A stretch of DNA of 64,000 nucleotides, from positions 4,712,001-4,776,000 of the forward strand of contig NZ_CP102770.1 in NCBI RefSeq assembly GCF_038561935.1, written 5' to 3'. This document shows positions 1-8,894 of the stretch, piece after piece. Both the position numbers and the translations under genes were made by a program. This DNA comes from Myxococcus stipitatus. Its GTDB lineage: Bacteria; Myxococcota; Myxococcia; Myxococcales; Myxococcaceae. The notes below the pieces were generated by a model. It saw only the letters and a program-made list of their open reading frames with translations, was not told where the DNA came from and searched no databases. Position 1 is the stretch's first letter; each line of letters starts with the position of its first letter.

Positions 1-442
1 GCACCCGTTCGGCAAGCAGATGGAGTCCTTCGAGCACCGCGTCGCCATGTGCGACGCCATGTGCCGGGAGACCTCGGGCTGGCTGAAGACGACGCAGGTG
101 GAGCGCGAGCCGGGCCTGTCGGGCCGCACGGTGGATACGCTCTCCCTGCTGGTCCAGCGCTATCCGGACGTGACGTGGTCCCTCATCATCGGCAGCGACA
201 TCCTGAAGGACCTGCCGCACTGGAAGGACTTCCACCGCATCGAGGAGATGGCCCGCGTCATCGTGCTGTATCGCGCGGGCTACCCCGCGCCGAACACGGT
301 GGGCCCGCCCCTGGCCGAGGTGTCCTCCACCGCGATTCGCGAGCTGTTCGCGCGAGGCGCGGAGCCCACGGACCTGGTGCCCTCCGGTGTCCTGGCCCAT
401 GCCCGCGCGGCCGGGCTGTATGGCCTCGGCCGCGCGAAGTAG
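1..442 (+). CDS. nadD: Nicotinate-nucleotide adenylyltransferase, 3' part (5' end outside window)
   Basis: NadD transfers AMP from ATP to nicotinate mononucleotide to make deamido-NAD in cytoplasmic NAD synthesis. The reading frame is open from base 2, so about 146 C-terminal residues are present and the N-terminal HxGH nucleotide-binding motif must lie upstream of the window. Visible family marks are HPFGK at the very start, the stretch WSLIIGSDILKDLPHWKDF in the middle, VIVLYRAGY, and SSTAIRELF near the end, which matches the conserved ISSTxIR motif that contacts ATP. The protein ends seven bases before the convergent neighbour's stop codon. The truncation is only the window edge and not a broken gene. 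The identification is firm although the start cannot be seen. Confidence 0.93.
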   Translation, partial: HPFGKQMESFEHRVAMCDAMCRETSGWLKTTQVEREPGLSGRTVDTLSLLVQRYPDVTWSLIIGSDILKDLPHWKDFHRIEEMARVIVLYRAGYPAPNTVGPPLAEVSSTAIRELFARGAEPTDLVPSGVLAHARAAGLYGLGRAK

Positions 443-448
443 GGCTCG

Positions 449-3400
449 CTACAGCCCCAGCCCCACGAGGTGCAGGTCGCCCAGTCCGTCCTTCGTCGGG
501 TAGCGGCGGGCGAACTGGTAGAAGAGGGACAGGGGCACCGACTGGCCCAGGGTGAACTGGAGCGCGACGTTGGCGCCGAACGCACCGTGATTGTCGCGGT
601 TGTCCGTGCGAGCCAGCGTCCCGAACACCTCGAGCTGCAGGTTGCTCACGAAGAGCGAGGGGAGCAGCCACACGGTGGAGGCCCAGCCGTGGTCCACGAC
701 GAAGCGATAGCGGTACGTGGCCCCGCCGATGAGCACGTTCCGGGCGCGAATCGTGTGGTCCTCGTAGCCGCGCAGGTACTCGCTGAAGGCGACACCGGGC
801 TGGAGCCGCAGCGGAAGGGCCTGGGTCTCCGTCGAGCGGCGGTTCGTGTACCAGACCTGTCCCGCATTGAGTCCACCCACTTCGAGGAGCTGCGCGGGGG
901 CACCCGGCAGGTAGCGGCCGACGGCGGAGAGCTGGATGTGGTCCTCTCCAAGCTTCCAGCCTCTGAAGTAGCCATCCACGGCCAGGCGCACGTCGCCCAT
1001 GGTCGAGTCGCTGGCGAATGCTCGCGGATAGATGGCTCCGCTCATCGAGAGTCCGAGACCTCGCTGAAGCCCGCCGTATGACGTGGCGTCTCCCGCGAAG
1101 TACGCCGCGGCGATCTCGGGTCCAATCAACCGCGTGATGATCTTCGGGAACTGGCCGAAGGCGTCGTACTCGCGACGCAGGGCCAGCAGGCCGATGCTCA
1201 CGGGCGTCGTCCAGAACGTCCGCGAGGCGATGGCCACGGCCTGGAGGTCCGTCCGGTCATCCTGCCGCACGCGCGAGAACGAGGCCTGCACGTACCACGG
1301 CGCGAGCTGCGCATTGCCGTACGCGAGGGCAATCGTGGGCTGTTCATCCTGGGAGGTGTAGTCGAACGACAAGGCATAGGAATGGAACCCCAGCCGGTCC
1401 TTCCCCGAGAGAACGATGCCGCCGTAGAGCCGCAGGTCATCCTCATCCGTGTCCTCGTTGGCGTCGTCCGCGTTCGCGGCCACCCAGAGATACGGAACGC
1501 GCAGCTCGGGGATGAGCAGGCCTTCCAGCGAGGAGTACGGCTCGTCGGAGAGCACCTCCACGGCCTTGCCGGGGTCGGGCGGCAGGGCGACGACGGGGGC
1601 CTCGAGTCCACTCGTGGCAGGACTCGACGGGGCGGCCTCGGCCAGTGATGGGGCCGGAGCCAAGGGCACATCCGTCGAGGGCGCGGGGAAGGACTCGAAC
1701 TCACCCGAGGGCGATTCAGTGGGGGCGCCGGGTGGGGTGCTCGGGGCGGGCGGCGCTTCTGTCCCAGGGCTCGCGGATGCGGGCGGTCCCGGGAAGGCCA
1801 CGAGCTCCTCGGGCGTGAGCGGCGCGGATGGGGGCTCGGAGGATGTGGCCGCCGAAGGTCCGGCGGTGGGAATCTCCGTGAGCGGGGGAGGGCTCATGGG
1901 CTGCTCGAGCGCCTCCGGCGTGAGGGGCTCGGGCGGCGCGCTCACGACGGCAGGGGGCTCGGGTGGCTTCTTCTCGGGGAGGGGAATCAGCGGGGCGCGG
2001 TCGATGGTGAACGACGCGCCATCCCGATTCAGGAACGCCACCTCGCCCGGGCCCAAGGGACTCACGTCCATCACGAGGAACGGCGCGTCGGTGATGCGCG
2101 CCAGCTCTCGCGTGGTGACGTTCATCGTGTGCACCTGGAGCCGCCCCAGGTGCTCGCGCAGGAACACGATGTGCTCCGCGTCCAGCCACCGCGGCGAGTA
2201 GTTGAACAACCCATCGCGCGTCAGCCAGCGCAGGCCGCCATCCGCCTCGCGCACGGCCAGGTCCCAGCCGTCCGCTCCCGCGACGGGGAACACCATCCGC
2301 GCGCCATCGGGCGATATCGCCGGAGGACCCACGGGGGCGCTGGCATCGAACCGGGTGAGCGGCTCCTGCTTGCCCGACTCCAGCTCGAGCCGCACGAGGT
2401 TGGCGGTGTCTCCGTCGACGTGGACATAGACATACGCCGAGCCGTCCGGAGTGATGCTCCCACCCATGCCCTTCACGCCGTCCCAGACGCGAGCCACGTC
2501 GCCCGTGCGCGCATCCACGCGCCACAGCTTCGCGTCGTAGGCACCCACCGCGTTCACATCCGCCATCACCAGGTACAGCCAGTGCCCGTCGGCGCTGAAG
2601 GACATGCCGCTAACCAGCGTGGGCGAGCCCAGCGTCCAGCGACGGAAGGGAAGCAGCTCCACCAGCGGACGCTCGAAGCGCACCCGACCATCCGCCTCTC
2701 GCACCGTCAGCCGCGAGTATGTCTTGCGCCCGACGCTGACCAGCGCCGTCACACCCGAGCCGGGATGCGAGGCGAGGCGCGAGAAGTACCCCGCGTCGCG
2801 CACCCAGACCTGCTGCGATGCCGGACGCTCCCGGGGAATCAGCTGCTCACGCAGGTCCTGGGTGAAGTCGGCGAACAGCGAGCCGATGTCCTTCCCGTAG
2901 ACGCTCTTGAACCGCAGCGTGACGCCGAACGGGGAGAAGATGCTGCTGCCCTGGTTGTCCACCAGCTTCCACAGCTTCGCCTCGCCGTACTTCGTGGCCA
3001 GGTACTCCACGAAGTGCATGCCCGTGAGGTAGTTCCCGCCAAACGGGTCCATCTCCCGGTTCTCCGGCGAGAGGAACCCCGGGTCCATCCGCCCTTCGCG
3101 CGCCTGCACCACCGAGTCGAACCAGCCCCGCCACACGGGGCTGTGCGGACGCCCGGTGTCCTTGCCGAAGCGCCCCTCGTAGTACGTGGCCAGTCCCTCC
3201 AGGAACCAGGACTCGGTGAACACGTTGGGTTGGAACAAGCCCCCCGTGAAGGTGTTGAGGAACCCCCAGAGCCCGTTGGTCTGCTGGAGCTGGATGTAGT
3301 GCACGGCCTCATGACAGGCCACGTCCCCGACGTCCACTTCGCCCAGGCCGAAGAAGTGGAACAGCTCGATGGACATGTGCGAGGGCAGCACCATCTGCTG

Positions 3401-3760
3401 CGGCGTGCTCGCGAAGTCCGGCACCACGTACGCGTTGTTGAAGTCCGCGCTCGTCAGGTACACGAGGAGCTTGTCCCGAGGTGTCTTGCGCCACGTGTCC
3501 TCACGCAGTCGCGCGACGCACCCCTCCAGGCGGGCCGCCATCCGCAGCGCGGGGCCCTTGAGGTGCTCCGGGTAGTAGAGCTCCAGCGACTCCGTCGTCA
3601 GCTTCCGCATGGAGTCGCGGGCGAAGGACGTCTGGATGTCCTGGGGAAAACGGGGTGCGACGGATGCGCACCCCCAGGTTGTCAGCAGAAGACAGGCGAT
3701 CCAGGCATGCCGGAGAAGAAGCCGGCGGGAAGCAGGCATACGCGCCATCCTACTGGCCAC
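449..3760 (-). CDS. Secreted metallopeptidase / TolB-like propeller / outer-membrane barrel fusion protein
   Basis: This 1103-residue protein is exported: a hydrophobic segment at about residues 18-29 is followed by TWGC, a possible but poor lipobox (Cys31). Residues 150-154 read HEAVH, the HExxH zinc motif, and Glu188 in WFLEGLATYYE fits the third ligand of gluzincins of the peptidase MA type. Residues of about 340-600 look like WD40/TolB propeller blades (repeated SPDG and TPDGS motifs). A Pro/Ala/Ser-rich linker covers about 600-745. The last 350 residues show alternating aromatic strands (GLGLSMSGAIY, YRYRFVVDHGW, FYQFARRY) as in outer-membrane barrels. A surface-tethered protease or assembly factor is my inference. 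It is transcribed divergently from the next gene. The metallopeptidase and propeller calls are good; the barrel is probable. Confidence 0.75.
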   Translation of the reverse strand: MASRMARMPASRRLLLRHAWIACLLLTTWGCASVAPRFPQDIQTSFARDSMRKLTTESLELYYPEHLKGPALRMAARLEGCVARLREDTWRKTPRDKLLVYLTSADFNNAYVVPDFASTPQQMVLPSHMSIELFHFFGLGEVDVGDVACHEAVHYIQLQQTNGLWGFLNTFTGGLFQPNVFTESWFLEGLATYYEGRFGKDTGRPHSPVWRGWFDSVVQAREGRMDPGFLSPENREMDPFGGNYLTGMHFVEYLATKYGEAKLWKLVDNQGSSIFSPFGVTLRFKSVYGKDIGSLFADFTQDLREQLIPRERPASQQVWVRDAGYFSRLASHPGSGVTALVSVGRKTYSRLTVREADGRVRFERPLVELLPFRRWTLGSPTLVSGMSFSADGHWLYLVMADVNAVGAYDAKLWRVDARTGDVARVWDGVKGMGGSITPDGSAYVYVHVDGDTANLVRLELESGKQEPLTRFDASAPVGPPAISPDGARMVFPVAGADGWDLAVREADGGLRWLTRDGLFNYSPRWLDAEHIVFLREHLGRLQVHTMNVTTRELARITDAPFLVMDVSPLGPGEVAFLNRDGASFTIDRAPLIPLPEKKPPEPPAVVSAPPEPLTPEALEQPMSPPPLTEIPTAGPSAATSSEPPSAPLTPEELVAFPGPPASASPGTEAPPAPSTPPGAPTESPSGEFESFPAPSTDVPLAPAPSLAEAAPSSPATSGLEAPVVALPPDPGKAVEVLSDEPYSSLEGLLIPELRVPYLWVAANADDANEDTDEDDLRLYGGIVLSGKDRLGFHSYALSFDYTSQDEQPTIALAYGNAQLAPWYVQASFSRVRQDDRTDLQAVAIASRTFWTTPVSIGLLALRREYDAFGQFPKIITRLIGPEIAAAYFAGDATSYGGLQRGLGLSMSGAIYPRAFASDSTMGDVRLAVDGYFRGWKLGEDHIQLSAVGRYLPGAPAQLLEVGGLNAGQVWYTNRRSTETQALPLRLQPGVAFSEYLRGYEDHTIRARNVLIGGATYRYRFVVDHGWASTVWLLPSLFVSNLQLEVFGTLARTDNRDNHGAFGANVALQFTLGQSVPLSLFYQFARRYPTKDGLGDLHLVGLGL

Positions 3761-3833
3761 AATTCATAGCCACGAACGCGTTTTTCACGGTAAGGGGAGG
3801 GCCTCTGCTTCCCCCTTGATTTTGGATTCCTTC

Positions 3834-5150
3834 ATGTCCCAACCGGATCCCCAGGCACATCCTGTTCCCCAGCATGTCCACCAGGCGCAGCTCCAGGTCG
3901 CCGCGGCCATCGAGAAGGCCGAAGGCAAGCCCGTCGACCTGCTCAAGGCTCCGTGGGCGGACGTGGAGAAGTCCGTGGTCAAGGTGCTGGGCGGCCCCTT
4001 CCAGGTGAACAACCCCGAGCACCAGACGGTGGCGCTGGGCCTGGCGGGTGCGTTCGCGATGCGCCTCATCATGGAGCACCAGGCCTTCTGGTTCCCCAAC
4101 CGGGACTCCCCCGAGGGCGCGACGCTGGGCTTCCCCGAGGCCATCATCATGCTGTCGCCGTTCGGCGCGGCCATGGATGCACTGAGTCAAGCCAAGCTGG
4201 GCCGCCTGGAGGACCTGGCGGCCGACATCCGCCGCTCGCTGGGGCAGGCGCGCTTCGGGACGAACCCGGCCCAGGCCCTGGGCGGGCAGTCGCAGAAGCT
4301 GACGCCGGTGGACTACCAGCGGCTGTTCGATCCGGGCTTCCTCCAGTTCGTCGTCGTGGACGCGAAGAAGGCGACCACAACGCTGGAGACGAAACCGGAC
4401 GTGCTGGCGCGCGACGTGCGCAACGCGCTGAACCGCGCGCAGGACCTCCCGCCGGAGGCCCGTCAGCAGTTCGAGGGCCAGATTGTGCAGTCCCTGCAGC
4501 GCCTGGACCCGAGCAAGTCCCTCATCGAGCAGGCCGAGCGCGCCCCGCGCCTGGCGGAGCTGATGGTGCACCTGTTCGCCACGGTGAATGGCACGGGCTC
4601 CGCGCCCGAGGACTTCTGGCACGACATCGTGCTGCCGCTGCTCTTCATCGGCACGCCGACGTCCTTCCCGCCGCTGGACGAGGAGGAGCTGGAGCTCTAC
4701 CGCCAGGGCGCGGATCCGCTGCCCCTGTTCGTGGACGTGGTGCCGCACGCGCACCCGGCCCCGGACGAGGGCCTGCTGGGTGCGTTCGAGATGGGGGAGA
4801 TCGGCCTGCTGCACCCGGGCTTCGCCCGCGTGGGCGCGCTGCGGCTCATTCGCATCGACGCCACGCGCATCAAGCCCATCCTCGCGGGCTTCGACGCGAA
4901 CAAGCTCGGCGCGGCCATCAAGGGCTTCGGCGATGCCGTCGCGAAGGCCGCGGGCAAGGCGCCCAACGACACGCCGCAGGGCAAGGAGATGCTGCACGCC
5001 TCGCTCACGCTGCTGTCGGACCTCCAGCGGGGCGTGGCGACCGGTCAGGGCGAGCTGTGCCTGCGCCGGCTCACGGAGGCGGAGGCCGCTTCCGAGCGGG
5101 CCCTCGGCGCCGTGCGCAAGGGCCTCCAGGGCTCGCTCATCATCACCTGA
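3834..5150 (+). CDS. Conserved hypothetical protein, 438 aa
   Basis: I do not recognise this protein. It begins with a His/Gln/Pro-rich head, then a helical part with LGLAGAFAMRLIMEHQAFWFPNRD, and a section SFPPLDEEELELYRQGADPLPLFVDVVPH that reads as a compact mixed domain. There is no signal peptide, no transmembrane segment and no catalytic motif that I can name, so it is probably cytoplasmic. The ATG at 3834 was chosen because the open frame upstream runs through the divergent promoter region and into the neighbour. No strong ribosome-binding site is visible. The 73 bases between it and the divergent peptidase gene must carry both promoters; they include a weak hairpin (AAGGGG at about 3789-3797 with CCCCTT downstream). 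Its last 8 bases overlap the convergent DUF2520 gene. Confidence 0.7.
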   Translation: MSQPDPQAHPVPQHVHQAQLQVAAAIEKAEGKPVDLLKAPWADVEKSVVKVLGGPFQVNNPEHQTVALGLAGAFAMRLIMEHQAFWFPNRDSPEGATLGFPEAIIMLSPFGAAMDALSQAKLGRLEDLAADIRRSLGQARFGTNPAQALGGQSQKLTPVDYQRLFDPGFLQFVVVDAKKATTTLETKPDVLARDVRNALNRAQDLPPEARQQFEGQIVQSLQRLDPSKSLIEQAERAPRLAELMVHLFATVNGTGSAPEDFWHDIVLPLLFIGTPTSFPPLDEEELELYRQGADPLPLFVDVVPHAHPAPDEGLLGAFEMGEIGLLHPGFARVGALRLIRIDATRIKPILAGFDANKLGAAIKGFGDAVAKAAGKAPNDTPQGKEMLHASLTLLSDLQRGVATGQGELCLRRLTEAEAASERALGAVRKGLQGSLIIT

Positions 5151-6078
5151 GCCGGGCTTCCAGCGCGGCGCGCGCCTCGGGGCTCAGCCGCTCCGAGGCC
5201 AGCTTCAGCGCACGCTGGGACAACAAGCGGTAGATGGGGGCGACGTCGTCGGGGAGCGCATCCAGGTGTGCTCCGACGACGTCCCCGTCACCTCGGACGA
5301 TGGGCCCCGTGAGCCCTCCCGAGAGCCCCCGGGCCTCGACGCCTCGCAGGGCCGAGCGCATCAAGGGCAGCAGCGCGGGCAACGCGTCCTCTCGCGCAAT
5401 CCCCGCGGCCTCCAGCGCGGCCACGGCGGCATCCGCCAGCGCCACCATGAGCCCGGCGCTCATCACCGCACCGGCGTGATAGGCGGCGCGGCGGCCCTCG
5501 GGGACCTCCAGCACGTCCAGCCGCACGTCGGCCGCCATGCGGCGCAGCACGTCCCGCAGCGGGCGCGAGCGGGTGCTGATGGAGACCGTGTGGCCCGCGA
5601 GCGAATCGCGGGGCGAGGACACCGCGCAGAGCGGATGGAACGAGCCCAGCGCGCGTCCTCGCGGCGGCCCGAGCGCGGAGAGCGGCAGGGCTCCCGCGGT
5701 GTGCACGAGCGCGGTGGTGCGGGGCAGGGTGCTCGCGAGCTCCTCGGCGAGGCGGGGCACCTCCGCGTCGGGGACACACAGCAGGACGACGTCCGCCTGC
5801 CACGGCTCATCCGCGGTGAGGGCCTTGAGTCCCAGGTCCTTGGCGCGCCGCCGTCCCTCTTCACCCCGGGAGACGAGCTTCACCGGCCAGCCCTTCATCT
5901 TCAGGGCCAGGCCCAGCGCGCCTCCGAGCCGGCCCGCGCCGATGATGACCACCGAGGGCAGGCCCGTCACGGGCGTCCGGGGACGGAGCAGCGGCTTGTG
6001 GCGCGCCTTGCTCGCGCGCGCGGGAGGGGGCGTGTCCGCGCCCTCCGCCTCTTGCTTGCGTGGGGCCCGGGCGCTCAT
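5143..6078 (-). CDS. Rossmann-fold DUF2520 oxidoreductase
   Basis: This 311-residue protein has an N-terminal basic, Pro/Ala-rich tail of about 40 residues and then the dinucleotide-binding motif GAGRLGGALG at 47-56. The order of motifs (VVLLCVPDAEVPRLAEEL, VHTAGALP, LGSFHPLCAV, and a helical C-terminal half with AAYHAGAVMSAGLMVALAD) is that of the DUF2520 family, which has the same architecture as pyrroline-5-carboxylate reductase and prephenate dehydrogenase. The substrate is unknown. The start codon overlaps the stop codon of the upstream Clp-type gene as ATGA, so the two are translationally coupled and this is the second gene of a two-gene operon. The family call is solid; no reaction can be assigned from sequence. 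Confidence 0.85.
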   Translation of the reverse strand: MSARAPRKQEAEGADTPPPARASKARHKPLLRPRTPVTGLPSVVIIGAGRLGGALGLALKMKGWPVKLVSRGEEGRRRAKDLGLKALTADEPWQADVVLLCVPDAEVPRLAEELASTLPRTTALVHTAGALPLSALGPPRGRALGSFHPLCAVSSPRDSLAGHTVSISTRSRPLRDVLRRMAADVRLDVLEVPEGRRAAYHAGAVMSAGLMVALADAAVAALEAAGIAREDALPALLPLMRSALRGVEARGLSGGLTGPIVRGDGDVVGAHLDALPDDVAPIYRLLSQRALKLASERLSPEARAALEARLR

Positions 6079-8663
6079 CGCTCTCGTTGGAACGCGAGCT
6101 GACCGGCCTTGAGCGCGACCCGAACCCGGTCGCCCGCGCCAAACTCACCCGAGAGGATCCGCTCCGCGAGCGGGCCTTCCACCAGTCGCTGCACCATCTG
6201 ACGCATGGGGCGCGCGCCGAGCTGCGGGTCGAAGCCACCCGACTTCAGCAGGTGGCCCACGACGTCCTCGCCCGCCACGTACTCGATGCCGCGCTCCGTG
6301 GAGAGCCGCTTGCTGCTCTCCTCCAGCAGCAGCGTCGCGATGCGCGCGACCTCCTCCTCCTCCAGGGGACGGAAGGGGAGCCGCTCGTCGATGCGGTTCC
6401 ACAGCTCCGGGGGAAGGGCCTTGCGCGCGGCGGACGCGGCCAGCTCCAGCGCGTTGACGGTGGCGGAGCCCTCCGAGCCGAAGCCCATGGGCCGGCCGGT
6501 GCGAGAGAACGCCTCCGCGCCCAGGTTGGTCGTCATCACGATGACGGTGTTGGAGAAGTCGATGTGCCGGCCCTTGCCGTCCGTCAGCCGCCCCTCTTCG
6601 AGCACCTGGAGCAGCAGCATCTGCACCTCGCGGTGCGCCTTCTCGATTTCATCCAGCACTACCACGGACGACGGGCGGCGGCGGACGGGCTCGGTGAGCT
6701 GGCCTCCCTCGCCAAAGCCCACGTAGCCGGCGGGAGAGCCGATGAGCCGGGAGACGCCGTGGGCCTCCGACAGCTCGCTCATGTCCAGCCGCACCAGCGC
6801 GTCGCGGTTGCCGAACAGCACCTCGGCGAGGCCTCGCGCCATCTCCGTCTTGCCCACGCCCGTGGGGCCCAGGAAGAGGAAGCTGCCCATGGGGCGCCGC
6901 GACGCGAAGCCCGCGTAGTTGCGGCGGATGACCCGGGCGATGCGTGCAATCGCCTCCTCGTGGCCGATGACCCGCTCGCCCAGGTCCTGCTCCAACCGGA
7001 GCAGACGCGCCGAGTCGTTCATCAGCAGCCGCTCCTCGGGGACACCCGCGAGCTTGGCCACCACCCGCGCCACGTCCGAGGGCTCCACCACGTCTCGGCC
7101 CTCGCGGTGGCAGCGGCTCCCCGCCAGGTCCACCACGGAGATGGCCTTGTCCGGCATGAACCGGTCCGTCACGTAGCGGCTGGCCAGCGAGGCCGCGGCC
7201 TCCAGCGCCTCCGGCCGGTAGCGCAGCCCGTGGTGCTCCTCGTACCGGCCGATGATGCCGCGGAGGATCTCCACCGTCTCCGCGACGGAGGGCTCGTGCA
7301 CCACCACCGCCGTGAAGCGCCGCTCCAGGGCCGGGTCCGCGCTGATGAACTTGCGGTACTCGTCGTGCGTCGTCGCGCCGATGCAGGGGAACTCGCCCCG
7401 CGCCATCGCCGTCTTCAGCTCGTTGGCCGCGTCCTGAGGACCATCTCCCGTCGAGCCCGCGCCCACCAGGGTGTGGATCTCGTCGATGAAGACCATGACG
7501 CGCCCGTCGGCGCGGCGGACTTCCTCCTTGAGTGCGTTGAGCTTCTCGGAGAACGAGCCGCGCAGCTGGGTGCCCGCGACCAGCGAGGCCATGTCCAGCT
7601 CCACCAGCACCTTCTCCGACAGGCCTCCGCGGAGTCCGAGGAGCCGCTGGGCCACGCCCTCCACCACGGCCGTCTTCCCCACGCCCGCCTCACCCAGAAG
7701 GCAGGGGTTGTTGGTGCGGCGCTTGCCGAGGACGTCGATGACCTCCTCGATTTCGCGCGCGCGACCCACCACGGGGTCGAGCCGGCCTTCGCGTGCCGCC
7801 TGGCTCAGGTTGCGCCCCAGGGACGTCAACAGCGGGAAGACCTTCGGGTCCAGCGCCAGCGAGGCCCCCCGCGCCGCGGTGCTGGCGGGCGAGGAGGCCG
7901 GGCGCGAGACAGGGGCGGGCGCCGGAGCGGGGGCCGCGCGAGCCATGGGAGGCGGGGCGGCCTGGGGAGCGGGGGGCGGCGCGGCCAGGGCCACGGGCGG
8001 CGGAGCCACCTGCGGCGCGGGGGGCGGCGCGACGTGGTCCGGCTCATCCACGTCGATGAGGTCCCGAGGCGACAGGGCCGGCGTGGTGGCGCGAGGGGGC
8101 GGCGAGGGAAGCGGCGGCGGCGTGGGCGGCGCGCCCGGCACCGAGCGCGGCAGGCTCACGGCCACGGCCGAGAAGGGAAGGGGGGACGGAGGCGCGCCCA
8201 GCGGGCGGCTGGGGGCGGCGGGGCGCGAGCCGATGGCGTGCGACCTGTTGGGCTGGAGCTTGCGGGGCATCCGCCCACTCACGAAGTAGGACACCGCCGT
8301 GGTGCGCAGCGTCGCGAGGTCCAGCCCCGCGTGCATCAGCAGCTCCTGGGCGACGCACCGCACCCGCGTCACCGCGATGAGCAGGTGCAGGCAGTCGGCC
8401 TCCTGGGAGCCGCAGCTCGTGGCGATCTCCCGCGCCTTCTCCCGCAGCTCGCGGACCGGACCGTCCTGCTCGGCGGGGGCGGAGGTGAGCAGCTGGAGGA
8501 GGGCATCCTCGTCCACGCCCCGCTCCTTGAGCAGCAACTGCGCGCGGTTCTCCACCGTGAAGAGCGCCAGCAGCACATGCGCCGAGGTGAGCCGCTGGGC
8601 CACGCTCCGGGCAATGTCGTTGGCTTCTTGGAGGACCTGGGCGAGATCCGTGCTTTCGACCAT
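6075..8663 (-). CDS. ClpA/ClpC-type double AAA+ ATPase with long Pro/Ala linker
   Basis: This 862-residue protein is a Hsp100 unfoldase. It has a Clp N-domain (about 1-150), a low-complexity Pro/Ala linker (about 160-280) and two AAA+ modules. Module 1 has Walker A GEAGVGKT near residue 324 and Walker B VFIDEIHT; module 2 has GPTGVGKT near 597 and VVLDEIEKAH, with the arginine-finger stretch ELWNRID. No ClpB-style middle domain separates the modules, so it is ClpA- or ClpC-like and should feed a protease such as ClpP or act on a private substrate. The linker of about 120 residues is longer than usual. The ATG at 8663 was chosen because the 19 codons upstream lack family character. It is coupled to the DUF2520 gene downstream. 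Confidence 0.9.
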   Translation of the reverse strand: MVESTDLAQVLQEANDIARSVAQRLTSAHVLLALFTVENRAQLLLKERGVDEDALLQLLTSAPAEQDGPVRELREKAREIATSCGSQEADCLHLLIAVTRVRCVAQELLMHAGLDLATLRTTAVSYFVSGRMPRKLQPNRSHAIGSRPAAPSRPLGAPPSPLPFSAVAVSLPRSVPGAPPTPPPLPSPPPRATTPALSPRDLIDVDEPDHVAPPPAPQVAPPPVALAAPPPAPQAAPPPMARAAPAPAPAPVSRPASSPASTAARGASLALDPKVFPLLTSLGRNLSQAAREGRLDPVVGRAREIEEVIDVLGKRRTNNPCLLGEAGVGKTAVVEGVAQRLLGLRGGLSEKVLVELDMASLVAGTQLRGSFSEKLNALKEEVRRADGRVMVFIDEIHTLVGAGSTGDGPQDAANELKTAMARGEFPCIGATTHDEYRKFISADPALERRFTAVVVHEPSVAETVEILRGIIGRYEEHHGLRYRPEALEAAASLASRYVTDRFMPDKAISVVDLAGSRCHREGRDVVEPSDVARVVAKLAGVPEERLLMNDSARLLRLEQDLGERVIGHEEAIARIARVIRRNYAGFASRRPMGSFLFLGPTGVGKTEMARGLAEVLFGNRDALVRLDMSELSEAHGVSRLIGSPAGYVGFGEGGQLTEPVRRRPSSVVVLDEIEKAHREVQMLLLQVLEEGRLTDGKGRHIDFSNTVIVMTTNLGAEAFSRTGRPMGFGSEGSATVNALELAASAARKALPPELWNRIDERLPFRPLEEEEVARIATLLLEESSKRLSTERGIEYVAGEDVVGHLLKSGGFDPQLGARPMRQMVQRLVEGPLAERILSGEFGAGDRVRVALKAGQLAFQRER

Positions 8664-8723
8664 TCGAGCTCCGGCAGGCGTGCAGCCGAGCGGAATACAC
8701 CCTCTCGATCCCGACAGCAAAAT

Positions 8724-8754
8724 TTCCGCAACAGGCTGCTACAGGTCTGCGGAA
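8724..8754. promoter_or_regulatory. Inverted repeat in divergent promoter region
   Basis: The arms TTCCGCA (8724-8730) and TGCGGAA (8748-8754) are exact reverse complements separated by 17 bases. They sit in the 231-base intergenic region between the Clp-type gene (minus, start 8663) and the efflux operon (plus, start 8895), next to an AT-richer patch (CAAAATTT). An operator for one or both promoters is plausible, but seven-base arms can occur by chance in GC-rich DNA. Confidence 0.3.
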
Positions 8755-8894
8755 TCCTTGGAGTAGAAGGGGGCCGGGCCTTCCACGAGGATTGGAATTC
8801 GGTTGGCCGGCTGCCCGTTCTCCGCGTCAATTTCGACTGGCCGAGCAATTGCCTGAGGGGCTGTGCCGTACTTCCCTCCGAGACCAATCACCCT

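Noticed and set aside
1-442. nadD as a truncated pseudogene
   Set aside because: The missing N-terminus lies outside the window; the visible part has intact motifs.
6060-8890. Very long open frame on the plus strand opposite the Clp-type gene
   Set aside because: It is Arg/His/Gln-rich antisense sequence of a clear AAA+ gene; high GC content keeps such frames open. Only its last part, from ATG 8895, is a real gene.
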